A stretch of 64,000 nt of DNA, taken from positions 7,843,151 through 7,907,150 of the forward strand of contig NC_091374.1 in NCBI RefSeq assembly GCF_038502225.1, given 5' to 3'. Under the pieces are notes generated by a model. It had not been told where the DNA came from and did not search any database. It saw nothing but the letters and a program-made list of their open reading frames with translations. Below, one piece after another: positions 22,116-33,199 of this stretch. The stretch is from Cherax quadricarinatus (lineage: Eukaryota; Arthropoda; Malacostraca; Decapoda; Parastacidae). The stretch's first letter is position 1. Every line of letters starts with the position of its first letter. The position numbers and the translations under genes were made by a program.

Positions 22116-22190
22116 TCTACCTGGATGGAGTTCCTAGAGTCAACGCCCCCCCGGCCCAGTCCTTGACCAGGCCTCCTCTGCTGTAACCTT
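22116..22190 (-). mobile_element. LINE-B 3'-end fragment, minus strand
   Basis: CTACCTGGATGGAGTTCCTA, then AGTCAACGCCCCCCCGGCCC and GACCAGGCCTCCTC, is the reverse complement of the terminal 70 bp of LINE B. Confidence 0.8.
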
Positions 22191-22319
22191 ATTTTACTAT
22201 ATTTTTTTCTGATACGATTCCCAACCTAAATTTACAAAAGCTCCTGTAAAGTTACATATGCAAATTTCTTTATTTTAAATTAGGGTAAATCACGATACAG
22301 AAATATAAACAGTTACATT

Positions 22320-22515
22320 TAACAGCAAACAAACGGCTGTGATAGGCATGGAAACCCAATGACTGAACTGATCCAGCCACTGCCACAAGCAAATTTATAG
22401 AACACTAGGAAGGTCCAACTCACACCCAAGCTCATTCATGTATCCGTCCAACCTATATTTAAAGCTACACAGAAGTCTTGCTTCAACGACGATATCCGGG
22501 AGTCCGGTCCATTCA
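22320..22515 (-). pseudogene. CR1-like LINE C-terminal end, minus strand
   Basis: Read on the minus strand, 22515 to about 22405 gives EWTGLPDIVVEARLLCSF and a YMNELG-type ending. This parallels EWNKLPSTVIEARTLCSF in copy F. The rest (to about 22320) would be 3' UTR. It stops abruptly at a SINE on its 5' side. Confidence 0.75.
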
Positions 22516-22517
22516 TT

Positions 22518-22700
22518 CACCTGGTTCGATTCCCGGCATGGGTGGAAACGCTGGACATTTTTCCTTACACCTGCTGCCCCTGTTCACCTAGCAGAAAGTA
22601 GGTACCTGGGTGTTAGTCGACAGTTGTGGGTCGCATCCTGGGGGATGGGCTCTGAAATGCACTGAGGCAGGATAACAGCTCTTAGCCTGGAAAAAGATGC
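22518..22700 (+). mobile_element. 5'-truncated tRNA-derived SINE
   Basis: It begins at the B box (GGTTCGATTCCCGGCATGGG), continues through ACACCTGCTGCCCCTGTTCA and AGGTACCTGGGTGTTAGTCG, and ends after GGGTCGCATCCTGGGGGATG with a diverged 3' end rich in A (about 22690). Confidence 0.85.
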
Positions 22701-23282
22701 AAGAAGAAAAAATGCCAAATGAATGCTTTCCTATATCTTTTTAAAATTAAATTTCTCGAATTTGACTCCAGTGTTGCGAGTACTGTCTTTGTTAGATATT
22801 TTCAGTACATTATTTAAATACCCTTTATTCCTGTTTTTCGCACTCGTACACTTCAGTCATATCCTTTAATTCTACAGTTTTCCAGAATGAAAATTCACTG
22901 CCTGCAGCCTACCTTCGTAAGAAAGACTTTGATGATATATGGAATCAACTTCGTCCTTCTCTGTATATTTTCCAGACTTCATATTTTATAAAACGCTAAA
23001 CCCATATGGATCATTTAGTGCAAACAATGATGGAGAGTCGATCCTCCGTCCGCTAATCGCGAGACACACTACCTTCCCAGCTAGGCTTTCCCATCTCCAT
23101 CTGTAGAATGACTGACAAGTACCACTGGCAAGCATACTGCCGGTGAATATTACGGATTTATAACTGCCTACTTATCGTCGGCAGTGATTAATGAGTGACA
23201 GTACTTATATCCTAGATACATAATATCTAGTTAAATGGATTGTCTCTCCCTTCTCTCTCCCAGGACCGAAACGTTCTTTAAT
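22701..23282. other. No gene seen
   Basis: AT-rich unique sequence. The last 20 bases (GGACCGAAACGTTCTTTAAT at about 23263) look like the 3' half of a hammerhead-type element end, but the 5' half is missing. Confidence 0.5.
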
Positions 23283-23560
23283 AAAGAAATGTGCACCATT
23301 TTTAATACTCATTTCAAGTCTGTTTTTACACAAAAGAATACAAATGAGATCAGTAGATCAACAGTTATACAAATTAGGACGAGAATAATTGATGATCAAA
23401 ATTATTAGTGACATGGTCCTCAGACAACTTGACAGATTGAAACCACACAAGTCACCCGGCTCTGACGAGCAGTTTTCAAGGGTTCTAAAGAAATATAAAA
23501 AGAGGAACTTAGAAAACAATTAGCTAGTCTCTTCAACAAATTACTCCAAACATGTGTCAA
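23283..23560 (+). pseudogene. CR1-like LINE RT fragment
   Basis: Corresponds to 11280-11530 of copy A: ATGTGCACCATTTTTAATAC, TTTTTACACA, GACATGGTCCTCAGACAACT, CCCGGCTCTGACGAGCA and TTTTCAAGGGTTCTAAAG. Several indels. It ends where a hammerhead-type element begins. Confidence 0.8.
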
Positions 23561-23564
23561 AGCA

Positions 23565-23880
23565 GTAATGGTATACAAATACCGAAAAAACGCTTAATAG
23601 AAATCATATGCAACGCCTGGGTATCTTTATTACGAAGATATTTAGCCAATCACTGGCTTTATGCATTCTGTAGAGAGGTTACTGAAAGGTGTTGAAACCG
23701 GAGACAGTAGAAGACGAGGTAATCAGTCCCTCAGCCTAGGTGTTCACCACCGTAGTCTGATTCAGAATCAAGACTACAGTGGTATAAACACCTAGGATGA
23801 GGGTCTGATTCCATCGTCTTGTCTCCAGTTTCAACACTTTCAAATAGGCTCTGTATTGCATTGATAAACGCAAATTAACG
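23565..23880. mobile_element. Old palindromic hammerhead-type element
   Basis: Starts with GGTATACAAATACCGA (terminal palindrome and ACCGA, as at 50478), then CATATGCAACGCCTGGGTATCTTTATT. A decayed hammerhead region (AGCCAATCACTGGCTTTATGC) and GAGGTAATCAGTCCCTCAGCC follow. The inner part is an imperfect inverted repeat about 23690-23830 (GACTACGGTGG/CCACTGTAGTC-type centre, GAGACAGTAGAAGACGAGG versus CGTCTTGTCTCC). It shares its interior with 49863-50216 but is much more diverged. Confidence 0.7.
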
Positions 23881-24659
23881 TAGCAAGTCTAAAGATATAT
23901 TTTTTAAAGAAACTTATGACAGAAGTAGAAAATTCACTGGCTCAATCCTGGCCATTTTTTATGGAATACTGCACTTTGACAATGAATAACACAGACTACT
24001 ACTTAATCAACTGTGGTTGAGATTCATAAAGGATAACTTTTCAGTTTCTCCAAGACAAATTATTTTTATTTCCAATAAAATCGGATAATTACTACTAACC
24101 ATGTCATGACCAGGAAGTAAAAATGTCTTTAGTATCACCAATGTTTCTCCAGAACCTAGTGTACACCCCATCCTAGTTTTGTAAATTAAATAAAAATACT
24201 ACGTTATTAATTTCAGAAATCAACATTACCAACAGGAAATAATTTTAAAAGCTCATTTTGTTACCAATTTTTTTTTCAGTTTAGATGTCTATACGACTAT
24301 TTGTAGCAAGTGCTTCATGCATGTTTGCTATGGAAAGCTAAAATTAATGAAATTTTTGTCAGTGAGAACTGATCTGACCTGTGATGTAACATGTGTAACA
24401 CCCGTGTATCTATTTGAATCTATAACCAGTAACAGTATAAATTAATCATTCGGTAATACCAAAAATTGTGTAACCGATCAAAAGAGGATCTTTTAAGCAA
24501 TATTGTGGAAATCAACTTCGGGAACGGTGTATACCAAATTAAGCAGAGATCACCTGCATATATCAACTGCTGTACGAAATCTGAAGGGGACTGGATACCG
24601 CTTTCTGAAGTTATAAACACATTCCTAAAATTTAATTAGAAAACTAGCTAACAGATGAA
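23881..24659. other. No gene seen
   Basis: AT-rich, unique-looking sequence without recognisable coding frame or repeat. Confidence 0.5.
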
Positions 24660-24850
24660 CGGCTCTGGCGTCATGCCACAAAGAATTTAAGAGCTCACTC
24701 AGCTCTGGGAAAAGCCCCGAGTTCGATCCCCAAGTTGGGTGAAACTTGCAGGCCACCCTTATGAAATTATTATACAATACCGATAACCAGAGAAGCAAGA
24801 CGTGTGTAAGAAAGATACCCAAATGTAGCACATGCGTCTCACTCACCTTA
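24660..24850. mobile_element. Possible diverged SINE plus hammerhead-element end
   Basis: GAGTTCGATCCCC near 24719 is B-box-like. It is followed by a fragment with ATACAATACCGATAACC and AAGATACCCAAATGTAGCAC, which matches the terminal module of the hammerhead-type elements. Both parts are short and diverged. Confidence 0.4.
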
Positions 24851-24924
24851 TAAGCCATTGTTCTTATACCAGCCGTGCCAGTTCACCTTGCTTGTGTAGC
24901 TAAGTATGACTATTAAAGAAGGAA

Positions 24925-25245
24925 TGTGAAGAGGTCAATAATGGAGCAAGGGATGTGGCCATTAAGTGGGAAAATGGAGTATATTAAAGAGGAACGTGAG
25001 ATCCAATAAAGAAAGTGGGATCCAATAAAGAGGAAGGGGGTCCATTAAAGTTAATGGTGAAGGGGCCTATTAAAGATTAAAGCAGGGGGTCCAATAAAGA
25101 GGAAGGGGTCAAATAAAGAGAAGGGGATCAAATAAAGAGAAAAGGGTCAAATAACGAGAAAGGCAGGGGTCCATTAAAGAGAAAAGCAGGGATCCATTAA
25201 GGGTGAGGGGGTGTCCATTAAGAGGAAGGTAGGGGGTCCACATAA
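24925..25245. repeat. Irregular minisatellite, about 20-30-bp units
   Basis: Repeated GGTCCAATAAAGAGGAAGGG-type units vary (CCATTAAAG, TCAAATAAAGAGAA, GATCCAATAAAGAAAG). Units differ in length and spacing, so it is old or recombining. No coding content. Confidence 0.75.
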
Positions 25246-25934
25246 GGTTGGATCAGCAGGCAGTGTGCTTTCAACACCAGTAACGGCTGTAACGCCACTA
25301 CACGAAAATGCACTTATTTCTGACCTCAGAGACGGCCAGTCGGAGGTTAAGAGGAGACGGAGAGGGAGAATTATACACAATTAATAGGAGATGGAGAGGG
25401 AGAATTATACACACACTCTTCGGGACAATACTCTTGAAAAGTGTTCTAAGAAGGGATTTTAAGTGGGTGTTGAATACTTCTCACTAGCGTAGGTTTCGTC
25501 CTGGGCAACAACCCTTTAAACTATGAATTCTCCAAATTCTTACAAGAGCCCATACACCCCTGCCGTAGTATATTTCTAGCCATAAGCACCTACGTGAATT
25601 TCTCTTACAGTTTGCAGCAAATTTCTCTGTTAGGTTAGGTTTGGTTCAGGTAGGTCGGGTTGTCCTTCAACCATAAAAAAAATAACATAAAACAACGAAA
25701 AAATATAAATACTACTCAAATGCGATAAAAGCTGTTGGGGGCAACAGTTAACGCGCAGCCACTGAGCGCGGTGGAGAACGAAGTGACATTTTCACCGAGG
25801 AGTCTTCATCAATCTCTCCGACTGTCTTCACAACAGTGAAATGACTGTACTTATGAGGACTGTTTAGTGCAGCCTTCTATTCAGAAATATTCAGAAATGG
25901 AAATTAACACCAGAGCGCTACAGGAAGATCTGTA
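25246..25934. other. No gene seen
   Basis: Contains GTTAGGTTAGGTTTGGTT near 25629 (TTAGG-like, too short to be telomeric) and otherwise unique sequence. Confidence 0.5.
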
Positions 25935-26245
25935 TACTGATGCAGTGGTCGGAGAAATGGCAGATGCAGTTTAATATAGACAAATGCAAAGTCTAAAGCT
26001 CTGGAAAATAAAACCATGGCACTTGTAAATTAAATAATGTAGATCTTAATCATTTTGAATGCGAAAACCGTTTAGAAGTTATGGTTAGCAGTAATCTAAA
26101 GCCAAGACAACAGTGTGTAAGTGTTCGCAATAAAGTGAATAGAATTCTTGGCTTTATGTCAAAAAGTATAAATAACAGGAGCCCGCAGGTTATTCTTCCA
26201 CTAAACATAATCGGTTAGGTCTCATTTAGATTATGCTGCACAGTT
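25935..26245 (+). pseudogene. CR1-like LINE C-terminal fragment, first of two
   Basis: Matches copy F from about 49015: TGGTCGGAGAAATGGCAGAT, GTAGATCTTAATC, CAGTAATCTAAAGCCAAGAC, AGTGTTCGCAATAAAG, then CATTTAGATTATGCTGCACA. It ends at CAGTTCTGGT, where the next fragment jumps back to an earlier point of the LINE. Confidence 0.85.
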
Positions 26246-26246
26246 C

Positions 26247-26920
26247 TGGTAAGCAGAAATCTAAAGCCACGACAGAAGTGCATAAGTGTGCGCAATATGG
26301 CTAACAGATTTCTGGGATTTGTTTCAAGAAGTATAAGTAACAGAAGTCCAAAAGTTTTTTTTACAGCTCAATACATCACTAGTGAGGCTCATTTGGACTA
26401 TGCCGCTCAGTTTTGGTTTCCTTACTACAGGATAGATATAGATTCATTATAGAACATACAGAGAAGAATGACTAAAATGATTTACTGTATAAGGAATCTC
26501 CCGTATGAATACAGACTTAGAGCCTTGAATCTTCACTCTCTGAAGAGAAACATAATGAGGGGAGATATCATCGAAGTGGGCATAAACAAAGGTGATATTA
26601 ATAAAGTACAGAGGATGTCGAACCAGGTAAAAACCAGAAATAACGGATTTAAGTTGGATTAATTTATATTTAGAAAGGACATAGGTAAGCATTGGTTTTC
26701 GAAGAGTTGTGGATGCGTGGAGGGTTGGGTGATAGAGGCTAGGACCTTGTGTGGCTTTAAAAAGAGATAGGACAAATATACGAGTGGGAGGGGCTGGGTT
26801 TGATTGGTGTGGTGGGTACGGGAGTAAAGTCTTGGGTAACTTTGGGTAGTGGTGGTTTTGATAAGGACCTACCTTGTATGAGCCAGTAGGCCTTCTGCAG
26901 TGTTCCTCCATTCTTATGTA
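26247..26920 (+). pseudogene. CR1-like LINE C-terminal fragment and 3' end, second of two
   Basis: It restarts at AGCAGAAATCTAAAGCCACG (equivalent to about 49170 in copy F), so about 150 bp of the LINE is represented twice in tandem. The best frame is 26468-26662 (MTKMIYCIRNLPYEYRLRALNLHSL). It runs through the 3' UTR to the family end (GAGCCAGTAGGCCTTCTGCA, TTCTTATGTATG). Many frame breaks. Confidence 0.85.
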
Positions 26921-26954
26921 TGTATATAAATGCGCTGAAAATTGTACAAAAAAA

Positions 26955-27365
26955 AGGATGTCAAAATTTATCTCACGCATCAGAAATCTTTCTTACGATG
27001 ACAGACTGAGGGGACTGAATCTGCACTCGCTAGAAAGGCGTAGAATTAGGGTAGATGTGATAGAGGTGAATAAATGGAAAGCAGGAATAAAGAAAGGGGA
27101 TGTAAATAACGTTCTAAAAAATATCTAACCAAAGACAGGACTCTCAATAATGGGTTAAAGCTTGAAAAAAAAATGATTTAGAAAGGATATAGGAAAGCAT
27201 TGGGTTGGCAACTGAGATGTAGACGAGTAGAACAAACTCCCGAGTAGCATGATTGAAGCTAAAACCTTTTGTAGCTTTAAAAGCATGTTAGCCAAGTCCA
27301 TAAGTGGGTGTGGGGAAGGCCTGCCTAGCTTGGGCCAATAGGCCTGCTGCGGTGCTGCACCTATA
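26955..27365 (+). pseudogene. CR1-like LINE C-terminal fragment, third copy
   Basis: Frame 26950-27128 reads RMSKFISRIRNLSYDDRLRGLNLHSLERRRIR in pieces, equivalent to 49379 onward in copy F. It ends with CCTGCCTAGCTTGGGCCAAT and AGGCCTGCTGC near 27355, the usual 3' end. An A-run (about 26948-26955) precedes it. Confidence 0.85.
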
Positions 27366-27639
27366 TATTTACTAGAATCCTAATTTCCGACATTTTAGGT
27401 GAAACTCAACTAGCATCAATAGAATGTAGTCACTTTTCAAACAGTTAAAATCCTTATCGGTAGAGTACAAGAAATCCATTGCTGCAGAAACAACTGACTA
27501 GGTTAGTACAACTAAATAAAAGGTTTAGGTTATATTTATTATACAAAATACTAATAACCACCGTTACTAGGTGCATACCGATAACCACGTTACTAGGTAT
27601 AAACTACTGACAACCCCCGTTACTATTTATGCTAATTTA
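27366..27639. other. No gene seen
   Basis: Contains three loose repeats of ACCGTTACTAGGT (about 27560-27625) and otherwise unique sequence. Confidence 0.5.
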
Positions 27640-27778
27640 ATGGTTATAATCCTAACCATGATTTTTAAAGAGGTGGACCGGAAGGCCTCGGTCAGATAAA
27701 CAAAAGCTCCAGCTGTGAGTCATCATATGATTAAGACCCGCGTTATGAAACACTGGTCTTGTTTCCTGACGCAGGTCA
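27640..27778 (-). mobile_element. Short non-coding element (family M), minus strand
   Basis: The reverse complement of the elements at 34563-34733 and 46791-46959: AATGGTTATAATCCTAACCA, TTTAAAGAGGTGGACCGG, AGGCCTCGGTCAG, AAAGCTCCAGCTGTG and GTTTCCTGACGCAGGTC. It lacks the TTAGG-like start seen in the other copies. Confidence 0.8.
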
Positions 27779-28074
27779 ATACTAGTCACAAACCGTTACT
27801 AGATACAAACTAATGATAATCACCGTCACTAGGCAAAAAAGGTATATGAACACATCCCTTACACAATTCATTACTGTATTTACTGTTCTTTCCCAGACCA
27901 TTATTATCGTGTAAACAATGTTGCATTGTGGCGTGTTGTTTTGGTGTGTGTGTGGGGGGGGGAGGTAGGGGGGCTGGTGATTAAACACTACAAAGTACAT
28001 ATCACTACTGATCACCAATTTGTCACATTCAACATTATTTATGCACTCGTACACGAGGCCACAGCAGAGATGAG
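27779..28074. other. No gene seen
   Basis: Contains a G-rich tract near 27945-27975 (GTGTGTGTGGGGGGGGGAGG). The frames across it are low-complexity. Confidence 0.5.
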
Positions 28075-28270
28075 TCACAGCGATATTAGAAAATATTTCT
28101 TTAGCTTTAGTAGTCAGGAAGTGGAACGGCCTAGACAACAAGATGGAAAGGGCAGCATCTATGCATAGCTTTAAAAATAGGTATGGCAGGGCTCACGCAG
28201 CCAGACGGGCGGGGTCCAGGAGCTGAGAGACCGTCCCTGTAACCACAATTAGGGGAGTGCTGGGTACACC
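28075..28270 (+). pseudogene. LINE-D family C-terminal and 3'-end fragment
   Basis: CACAGCGATATTAGAAAATA encodes the RDVRKYFFS-type block, followed by GGAAGTGGAACGGCCTAGAC and CATAGCTTTAAAAATAGGTA. The 3' UTR GGGCGGGGTCCAGGAGCTGA and AACCACAATTAGGGGAGT follows. It corresponds to 56355-56580 of LINE D. Confidence 0.85.
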
Positions 28271-28834
28271 TGAGAGGTACTCACTAGTCACATAAATCAC
28301 GTGTAACTGTGCCAAAAGAACATAAAACATAAGTAGAGACCATTACTAGACGTGAAGAGTTAACTGGAGTCACACTGAAAGGTCACTGATGCTGACCTCT
28401 GAAGTTCAAAACCCCCAGCTCGCCACGGCTTGCCGCGGGATATAGCTCAGTCAACATGTAGGCGTCAAGCTGAATGGGTACGCTGGTAGACACGACTTAC
28501 CTTTCTAATAAACACGGAGCAGAGCAGAGCAGCTGTGTATTTCACCAAACGCACCCACTACGAGACTATGTACCTCCGTAGCTATTTGTGTTAACCATGA
28601 GGGTTACTAACCCAGAACTACTATTATAATACTATTTCCTCCTCTCGCCCCTGCCTCCCTCTCGTATATATTCCGGCTCCCTTCCCTTCGCGATTCTATG
28701 TTACTAGTTTATAGGTAAACTCTGAACGAAACGTCGTCATAAATTTGTGTGTGTTATTTGTGTATTAACCCAGGATAACCCTATTAGTAAATGATGGTAA
28801 TCTTAATTTACTACACATACATGTACAAGGTATA
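28271..28834. other. No gene seen
   Basis: AGAGCAGAGCAGAGCAG near 28521 is a minor repeat. GAACGAAACGTCGTCATAA near 28722 resembles a hammerhead 3' half without the 5' half. Confidence 0.45.
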
Positions 28835-28989
28835 CTGGCCTAGCTGACATCAATGACATGCTACTATACACAAAGCCGCTCGTTATGCAGAACGTTCATA
28901 CTGACTTTTTGGGGGTTTGTCGTAACTAATTTACACCCATTATGTAAGACAATTGTAATCCAAAGCTTAAGCTGTACCTGATTAAACTT
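28835..28989 (-). mobile_element. SINE-associated 3' segment, minus strand
   Basis: TATACTGGCCTAGCTGACAT, ATGACATGCTACTATACACA and AAGCCGCTCGTTATGCAGAA match 6575-6640 at the 3' end of the SINE at 6561-6842, so this is a second copy of that 3' region. CTGTACCTGATTAAACTTA near 28974 resembles the alternative SINE tail at 29850. Confidence 0.65.
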
Positions 28990-29245
28990 AGTTAAGATTT
29001 TGTTCTGATTTTTAACCCCGGCGGGTTTGCTACCCAGGATAAACCAAGGCAGCGCGTCATCGAGGGACTGTCATTCCATTGTGGTCCTCAATCTTGTCTC
29101 CCAAGATGCGATCCACACCAGTCGACTAACACCCAGGTACCTACTTGCTTGCTAAGTGAACGGGGACAACAGGTGTAAGGAAACACGCACAATGTTTCCG
29201 CCCTTGCCGGGGATCGAACCACGGACACAGAGTGCGTGTGAAGCA
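28990..29245 (-). mobile_element. tRNA-derived SINE, minus strand
   Basis: From the right: B box GGTTCGATCCCCGGCAAGGG (about 29220-29200 on minus), body AACACCCAGGTACCTACTTG and CAAGATGCGATCCACACCAG, then the 3' region AACCCCGGCGGGTTTGCTAC. It has the same 3' end type as the SINE at 12164-12449. Confidence 0.85.
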
Positions 29246-29609
29246 AGAGTTGCCTACTAGGATGTCATCAAGGACTATTTTAGTTACACTTGGTGTGCCT
29301 CTTATTTGTGACTATCCTGCATTACAGTACTTTCAGTATCGTTAAATAACAGTGCAAAAATTAGTGCATTACTAAACTGTTATTTCCATGGAAGCGATTT
29401 TGCAGGGACCCCGATGGCAACGAGTCACATTATTCGACTGTTATTTGTCTATCCTAATTTAAGTCTACACAAGATACATTAATTATTTCCAAAATATATA
29501 CAGATATATGTGCCTTCAAAGCCTTTATCATTTTTTTTAGGTTATGAATAAAAAGTATATATATACACAGACTAATAGAAGTGCCATAACTTGTGGTACT
29601 GATGCAGTT
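29246..29609. other. No gene seen
   Basis: AT-rich unique sequence. The frame at 29454-29681 on minus has no recognisable content. Confidence 0.5.
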
Positions 29610-29861
29610 CTTGAGACTGGTGACTGCGGGTCGCATCTTGGGGAAGAGAACCTTAAAACGAACCCTACAGGAATACATCACACTGCTTAGGGTTACTCTG
29701 TTGATGAACCACCAAAGACAGTTTTCCTCTTGAAAATATCAAGGAACCCAATGGAAATGAGTTACTGACTTTTCTGGGTTATCCTACGTAATCTACATAC
29801 ATGCTGCTATGTATGATAATTTATGTAATCATTTATGTGTACCTGTACCTGAATAAACTTA
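29610..29861 (+). mobile_element. Diverged SINE 3' part
   Basis: GACTGCGGGTCGCATCTTGG, GAACCCAATGGAAATGAGTT and CTGACTTTTCTGGGTTATCC are the SINE body. An alternative tail follows (CATGCTGCTATGTATGATAA, ACCTGTACCTGAATAAACTT) that is also present on the minus strand at 33895-34015. Confidence 0.75.
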
Positions 29862-32350
29862 TTTACCCTCTTAGCCAATTTAGTCAAAACCTAGGAAGTA
29901 TGATAACTGATGCACGCATGACCAAAGATCACTTACTACTCTCAGGTGACTTCAATATAAATCTCCTGCAAGACCAGGACCCACACGTTACTGAATTCAC
30001 AAACACAATGAGTAACTGTGTTACTACCAACAGTAACAAAACCTACAAGAGTTACAGAGACTAGTGTTTCCCTACTTGACCACATCTGGACCAACACCAT
30101 ATCCCCTTTAAAATCAGGCATAATTACAGATAATACCACAGACCACTACCCTACTTTCCTCATAACAACTCTTGGTAAAATACCCAAAGACACTACTAAA
30201 GTCACCTTCAGACTTCACAATGAGGCAGCCATTAATAACTTCACAACAGCAGTAACAAACATTGACTGGCACACTGAGCTAGAAATCTATACAGATATTG
30301 ACGAATGTTTTAATAATTTTCTAAAAAAGACCCAATACCTTTATAACAAGCACTGCCCTAAAAAAACTAAACAGATGACAGCTAAGAGACTGAACAGTCC
30401 CTGGCTAACACCCAGCATTCTCAAATCCATAAATACAAAACACCGATATGAAAAACAGTACAGAATGGGTCACATAACCAGAGACCAAACAAAACGTTAC
30501 TCGTCAATCCTAACCAGCCTGATAAGAAGGGCAAAAAAATTGTATTATGAGAACAGATTATCCAACTTACGAGGTGATATAAAAAAGACCTGGAAGACCC
30601 TATCAGAAATTCTGGGAACAAAAAAGATATCACGACATAGCGAAATAAAATTAGCAAAATCAGATGAACCCCAACTCCCACCAACAGAAACAGCAAACAG
30701 ACTCAATGATTTCTTCTCCACTATAGGTCAAAACCTTGCCAATAAAATCCCAAGCTCAGATACCCCACCAAATGACTACCTCACTGGCAACTACCCGAAC
30801 ACACTGTTCCTAGCTCCGACTAACCCATACGAAGTCTCCCTTATTATCAACGCACTGAAAAACAAGGCAGGAGATTTAAATACCTTACCACCCTTTATAT
30901 ACAAAAAAGCGTCACAGGTACTATCACCAATCATTGCAACACTAACAAATCCATTGAATCCTCCACCTTCCCTACAGTTCTCAAAATAGCAAGGGTCACC
31001 CCGATCCATAAAGGAGGAGACCAAACAGAGTTGAATAACTATAGGCCAATATCCAATTTACACCCTCTCTCAAAAATCTTCGAAAAATTAATTCATAAAC
31101 GAATCTACTCCTACCTCATCTCCCAAAACATTCTCAACCCCTGCCAATTTGGATTCAGGCCTAATAAAAATACTAATGATGCTATTATACACATGCTAGA
31201 ACATATATACACTGCAATAGAGAAAAAAGAAGTCCCACTGGGGATCTTCATTGACTTACGTAAAGCTTTTGATACAGTTGACCATGACTTGCTCCACGTA
31301 AAATTGTCACACTATGGTATTAGAGGGCACTCCCTCAACTACCTCAAGTCTTACCTCAGCAACAGAAGCCAATATGTGTACGCAAATGGGGCAAGCTCTT
31401 CCGCACAACCAATTACAGTTGGTGTCCCACAGGGAAGTGTCCTTGGCCCTCTTCTCTTTCTCCTATACATAAATGACCTACCAAATGCTTCGCAATTACT
31501 CAAACCCACACTTTTTGCAGATGACACTACATACGTCTTCTCTCACCCGAGCCCAGTCACGCTAGCCAATACTGTAAACACCGAATTACAGAAAATATCT
31601 ACCTGGATGAGGACTAACAAACTTACACTAAACATTGACAAAACCTACTTCATTCAGTTTGGTAACAGAGCTACAGATGTACCTCTTAACATAACAATAA
31701 ACGGATCACCTATCACAAAGCTAACAGAGGGAAAATTCCTAGGAATCCACCTCGATAATAGACTCAAATTTCATACACATATACAACAAATTTCTAAGAA
31801 AATTTCCAAGACTGTAGGCATACTATCGAAGATACGGTACTATGTTCCACAGTCAGCCCTCCTGGCCCTTTATCACTCTCTTATTTACCCCTATCTCACC
31901 TATGGAATTTGTGCATGGGGCTCAACAACAATTAACCATCTCAGACCACTAATTACCCAACAAAAGGCTGCAGTTAGAATGATAACAAATTCTCACTACA
32001 GGCAACACACTCCACCAATATTCAAAACACTCAACCTACTCACCATACAAAACATCCATACTTATTATTGCACCTATTACATACATAGAACACTTAACTC
32101 TGATATTAACCCTCCCCTCAAACATCTCCTTGCCAACCTCAACAGAACACATGACCATAACACAAGGCACAGATCACTCTTTGATGTTCCTCGTGTCCAT
32201 CTCACGCTATGCAAAAACTCAGTGCACATAAAAGGCCCTAAAATCTGGAATTCATTACCTGTAAATATAAAAGAAACACTACCTGTTCATAAATTCAAGT
32301 CTCTTCTCAAAGATCACTTACTCACTCAAAACCAAATAAATACTGAATAA
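29862..32350 (+). pseudogene. LINE-G ORF2: endonuclease C-terminus and reverse transcriptase, two frameshifts
   Basis: Endonuclease: LLSGDFNINLL (about 29938) and the TDHYPTF block (about 30140), with the DHIW block between. A frame break lies near 30005-30020. RT: KIARVTPIHKGGD then NNYRPISNLHPLSKIFEKL (31031 on), GFRPNKNTNDAI, FIDLRKAFDTVDH (about 31247), [14 protein letters not shown] (about 31420) and FADD (about 31514-31525). The post-RT thumb and C-terminal domain end ...KSLLKDHLLTQNQINTE at 32350. A second break is a one-base loss near 30946: the ARVTPIHKGG motif is continuous with 31031-32350 but not with the upstream frame. RT catalytic residues are intact. The clade (Jockey/CR1/Daphne-like) is not settled by eye. 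Confidence 0.88.
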
Positions 32351-32723
32351 CTGAACCTTATAAATTGTATATCCTATATGTTACTCACAATTATATCACA
32401 CAAATGTTAAACCTAGGACCCAATCTAACTTTATTATTTTTTTAAATACACTACCTAACAGAATACTCCATTCGACTGAATGTACAGCAATGCAAGCAAC
32501 CATATGACCTGTCTTTGTAATACTCATTTGTGCTTTATAGTTATCTGTTTACAATAATGTTTTATCACTTATTTCATCATTGCTTAGTTAATCTTAAGTT
32601 AATTTTAAGCCAGCCCGTAATGCTATGCATATAAGTGGCTTTGGCATGCTGCTCTTACCTGTATTTTTTGTACCTCTGTTTGTATGCTTAAATTACTAAA
32701 TAAATAAATAAATAAATAAATAT
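29862..32723 (+). mobile_element. LINE copy G, 5'-truncated, with (TAAA)n tail
   Basis: About 2.86 kb of non-LTR retrotransposon of a family different from A/F, B, C and D. It begins inside the endonuclease (before the GDFN block), carries a nearly complete RT, has a 3' UTR of about 340 bp and ends in an uninterrupted TAAA repeat (about 32695-32723). The truncated 5' end and tail repeat are typical of target-primed reverse transcription. Only two frame breaks are apparent, so it is fairly young. Confidence 0.9.
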
Positions 32724-33199
32724 TTAGCTTATTCAAAGCTGCTGCAACGTTTTCTGTGATGGACTGAGGACTACAGAAAGTTGCTCGCTTGTCAGGAGTA
32801 ACTTAAATAATCTAAAATAAAAAAAAACTGTTTTATTTGGTCTTTAGGTACATAACATGCATTTTTTTAATCGTCTTGACAGCAGACGTATTATGAGCAC
32901 AAAATACATTATGTTTATTTAACCTAGGCTAACCCAACAGAAAAACTATCGGATTAATTTCATTGAGAATTCTGTTAATTTACATAGGTACATTCCTAAT
33001 ATTAATCATGAAAAACAATAAAAATGATTAGATCGCCCAGTACATACACGAGAGATTTCTCTCTCTCAGCGTGTATACGCTAACAGTTTACTTTAATCCC
33101 TATTGTAGCGATTAAAATATTCATTCTATATCGGTTACGTATATCACTGCACTAGGGTCACTAGTGCAGTCGACAGACTTAACTCAGTTAACCCATCAA
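32724..33199. other. No gene seen
   Basis: AT-rich sequence after the LINE-G tail. Nothing recognisable. Confidence 0.5.

Noticed and set aside
23262..23290. Hammerhead half (GGACCGAAACGTTCTTTAAT)
   Set aside because: The 5' core is absent. At most a truncated element end before the LINE fragment.
25625..25660. Interstitial telomere (TTAGGTTAGG)
   Set aside because: Only two units, too short to be a telomeric array.
28715..28760. Another hammerhead (GAACGAAACGTCGTCATAA)
   Set aside because: Only the GAAACGUC side is present; no CUGANGA core or stem II partner upstream.
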